Assembly: GCA_934754975.1 (NCBI GenBank)
Contig: CAKVKI010000023.1
Coordinates: 1-17,571 of the forward strand
Length of the DNA stretch: 17,571 nt
Direction: 5' to 3'
From: an uncultured Alistipes sp.
Lineage (GTDB): Bacteria > Bacteroidota > Bacteroidia > Bacteroidales > Rikenellaceae
Below, piece after piece: positions 15,773-17,571 of the stretch (positions are counted from its first letter, which is position 1; the number at the start of each line of letters is the position of its first letter). The position numbers were made by a program, and so were the translations under genes. Below the pieces are notes generated by a model, which saw only the letters and a program-made list of their open reading frames with translations, ran no database searches and was not told the DNA's origin.

Positions 15773-17571
15773 ATGAAAAACCTCCGTTTCGCCCTCCGCT
15801 ACCTGCGTAAACTGCGCGGCGGCACCGTCGCCCGCGTCCTGTCGCTGTCGCTCGGGCTGGCCGTGGGCCTGCTGGTCTTCTCCTACGCCAATTATAACCT
15901 GACCTCCGATCGCTGCTTTCGCGACGGCGACCGCATTTTCCAGCTGTGGGCGCATTACGGAGACTCGCAGCGGAGCGGCTACGGGGCGCAGCTCAATGCG
16001 CCCATCGCACCGGCCCTGGCCGAAGAGATGCCGCAGGTCGAAGCCGCCACCCGCCTGTTCGGACTGAATACCGCCGATATCGTACGGGGCGACAACGCGT
16101 TCGAAGCCCGCTATCTATACGCCGACACGATGTTCTTCGACGTGATGGGATTCGAGGTCCTGCAGGGCAATCCCCGGCAGGGGCTGGCGCGGGAAAACCA
16201 GGTGATGCTCTCCGAGTCGTTCGCCCATGCGATTTTCGGCCGGAAGGATCCCGTGGGCCAGCTGGTGCTGCTGAACGGAGTCGATTCGCTGACCGTTACG
16301 GGCCTTTTCCGCGACCCCGACCCCAACCAGCACCTCGGCCGGTTCAACATGCTCTGTTCGTTCGAACTGGTGAAGCGCGAGCTGAATACCTCGTGGCGGG
16401 GCGGCGACTCGTTCCCGAGTTACGTCAAGCTTCGCAAGGGAGCGTCGATCGCCGGGGTCGAGGCGCAGCTTCCCGCCTTTTTCGACCGCCACGGGATGAC
16501 CGAGGAGATGAAGGCGTGGAAACGCAGCTACCGTTTCTTCCCGATCTTTGAATCGTCGCGCGTCGACTCCCCGACCGAGCTGATCGCATGGGTGCTGATG
16601 GCCCTCGCGGCCCTTACGCTCTTCGTCGCGGCGATGAATTACGTGCTGATCTCCATTTCGACGCTCGTCAGCCGTTCCAAGACCATCGCCATGCTCAAGG
16701 TCGGCGGCGCCCGGCGTTCGGACATCTTCCGCATCTTCTGTTCGGAGACCGCCGTGCTGACGCTGGCTTCGGTGGTCGTGGCCGCCTTCCTGCTGTGGGC
16801 GCTGCAGGATCAGGTGAAGCAGGTTACCGACACGCCGATATCCGAGTTGTTCGCCCTGAAACGCATCTGGGTGCCCCTGCTGGTTATCCTCGCGGCCTTT
16901 GCGCTCGCCGCGCTCATCCCCGCGCGTATCTTTACGTCGGTTCCGGTGACGCTGGCTTTCCGCGGCGGGACCGAGAACCGCCGCCGCTGGAAACAGGCGC
17001 TGCTGGTGGTCGAGATCGTCTGCTGTACCTTTACGCTTACGCTGCTGCTGTTGTCGGTGCTGCAGTTCGACAAACTCCGCCACGGCGACTTCGGTTTCGA
17101 ACACGACCGGCTCGTCTATACGGCCGTCAAGGCGCCTTTGGGCAATGTCGGTTCGGTGTGCGACGCCGTGGCCGCGCTGCCCGAGGTGGATGCCGCCGGA
17201 GCTTCGTCGGAACTCCCTCTCTGGGGGTATTCGGGCATGCCCTGCATCGACGAGAATTCCAAAGAGCTGCTCTTCGCGTGCCGCTGGCTGCTTTGCAACG
17301 AAGGCTTTATTCCGGCGATGCAGATGCAGCTGGTCGCCGGGCGCAACTTTACGCCCGGGGGCAATCCGCTGGACGCCATCGTCAATGAAACCTATGTCCG
17401 CATGCGCGGATGGAGCGTCGAGCAGGCCCTGGGCCGTCAGATTACCGACGACGGCAGTCCGTCCGCCAATCTTTATACGATCGTAGGCGTCGTGAAGGAC
17501 TTCCGGACCATCATCGCCACGGGTAAAGTCGAACCGATCGTCGTTCATCCGGTCGATTATTACCTGAAACT
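15773..17571 (+). CDS. Second FtsX/MacB-fold ABC permease, 3' end beyond the window
   Basis: From ATG 15773 the frame stays open for 599 codons to the window edge, so the gene is cut off only by the window. It begins MKNLRFALRYLRKLRGGT with membrane helix 1 at about 15-38. A MacB_PCD-like periplasmic domain follows, with YLYADTMFFDVMGFEVLQGN and QVMLSESFAHAIFGRKDPVG, motifs shared in order with the upstream permease. Helices at about 270-293, 324-344 and 365-387 form the first FtsX core (KTIAMLKVGGARRSDIFRIF). Helix 5 (about 409-432) and the second periplasmic domain, with NETYVRMRGWSVEQALG and YTIVGVVKDF, follow. The missing part should be the last three helices. It starts 14 bp after the first permease, so both are in one transcript. 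No ATPase domain is present. The ATPase gene is expected further downstream or elsewhere. Confidence 0.88.
   Translation, partial: MKNLRFALRYLRKLRGGTVARVLSLSLGLAVGLLVFSYANYNLTSDRCFRDGDRIFQLWAHYGDSQRSGYGAQLNAPIAPALAEEMPQVEAATRLFGLNTADIVRGDNAFEARYLYADTMFFDVMGFEVLQGNPRQGLARENQVMLSESFAHAIFGRKDPVGQLVLLNGVDSLTVTGLFRDPDPNQHLGRFNMLCSFELVKRELNTSWRGGDSFPSYVKLRKGASIAGVEAQLPAFFDRHGMTEEMKAWKRSYRFFPIFESSRVDSPTELIAWVLMALAALTLFVAAMNYVLISISTLVSRSKTIAMLKVGGARRSDIFRIFCSETAVLTLASVVVAAFLLWALQDQVKQVTDTPISELFALKRIWVPLLVILAAFALAALIPARIFTSVPVTLAFRGGTENRRRWKQALLVVEIVCCTFTLTLLLLSVLQFDKLRHGDFGFEHDRLVYTAVKAPLGNVGSVCDAVAALPEVDAAGASSELPLWGYSGMPCIDENSKELLFACRWLLCNEGFIPAMQMQLVAGRNFTPGGNPLDAIVNETYVRMRGWSVEQALGRQITDDGSPSANLYTIVGVVKDFRTIIATGKVEPIVVHPVDYYLK

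Noticed and set aside
16115..17548. A 477-codon antisense frame within the second permease
   Set aside because: Composition is low-complexity and charged (many R, H, G and Q), with no recognisable domain. The plus-strand frame from 15773 is open throughout and clearly a permease.

Overview
This window looks like a chromosomal segment of a GC-rich member of the Bacteroidales; an Alistipes-like genome is my best guess. The signs are a SusC/SusD pair with accessory surface lipoproteins, lipoboxes followed by acidic residues, a TAnnTTTG-type promoter, A-rich leaders in place of Shine-Dalgarno sites, and high GC with strong third-position bias. That bias creates many long antisense shadow ORFs. 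The genus is inferred; no rRNA gene is present.

Layout. (1) Positions 1-4606 hold the 3' end of a SusC-like TonB-dependent transporter, a SusD-like glycan-binding lipoprotein, a BACON-domain lipoprotein and a Big_2/beta-propeller lipoprotein. All are on the plus strand and tightly spaced, and they end at a perfect 17-bp-stem terminator. This is a glycan (or other polymer) uptake locus; no hydrolase is visible here. (2) Positions 4716-7681 are housekeeping: xerD on the minus strand, and divergently prmA, recO and a small unknown secreted protein, read from a Bacteroidetes-type promoter. (3) Positions 7742-10398, minus strand, encode a two-component system. An NtrC-type sigma-54 activator is translationally coupled (ATGA overlap) to a histidine kinase that has almost no periplasmic loop. 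(4) From 10602 to the window end, plus strand, lies an export operon: a TolC-type outer-membrane channel, an HlyD-type periplasmic adaptor and two FtsX/MacB-fold ABC permeases. The second permease runs off the edge. No ATPase gene is in the window.

The most interesting part is the 203-bp region between the regulator and the export operon. It carries a good sigma-54 promoter (GG-N10-GC) 38 bp before the TolC start codon. About 90 and 111 bp upstream of the predicted transcription start are two TGTC-N9-(G/T)ACA elements exactly 21 bp (two helical turns) apart. The arrangement predicts that the divergent NtrC-type regulator binds the tandem sites and switches on the export operon through sigma-54. 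Because the kinase lacks an external sensor domain, it may sense inside the membrane or through the permeases, by analogy with Bce-type kinase/transporter modules; that last step is speculation.
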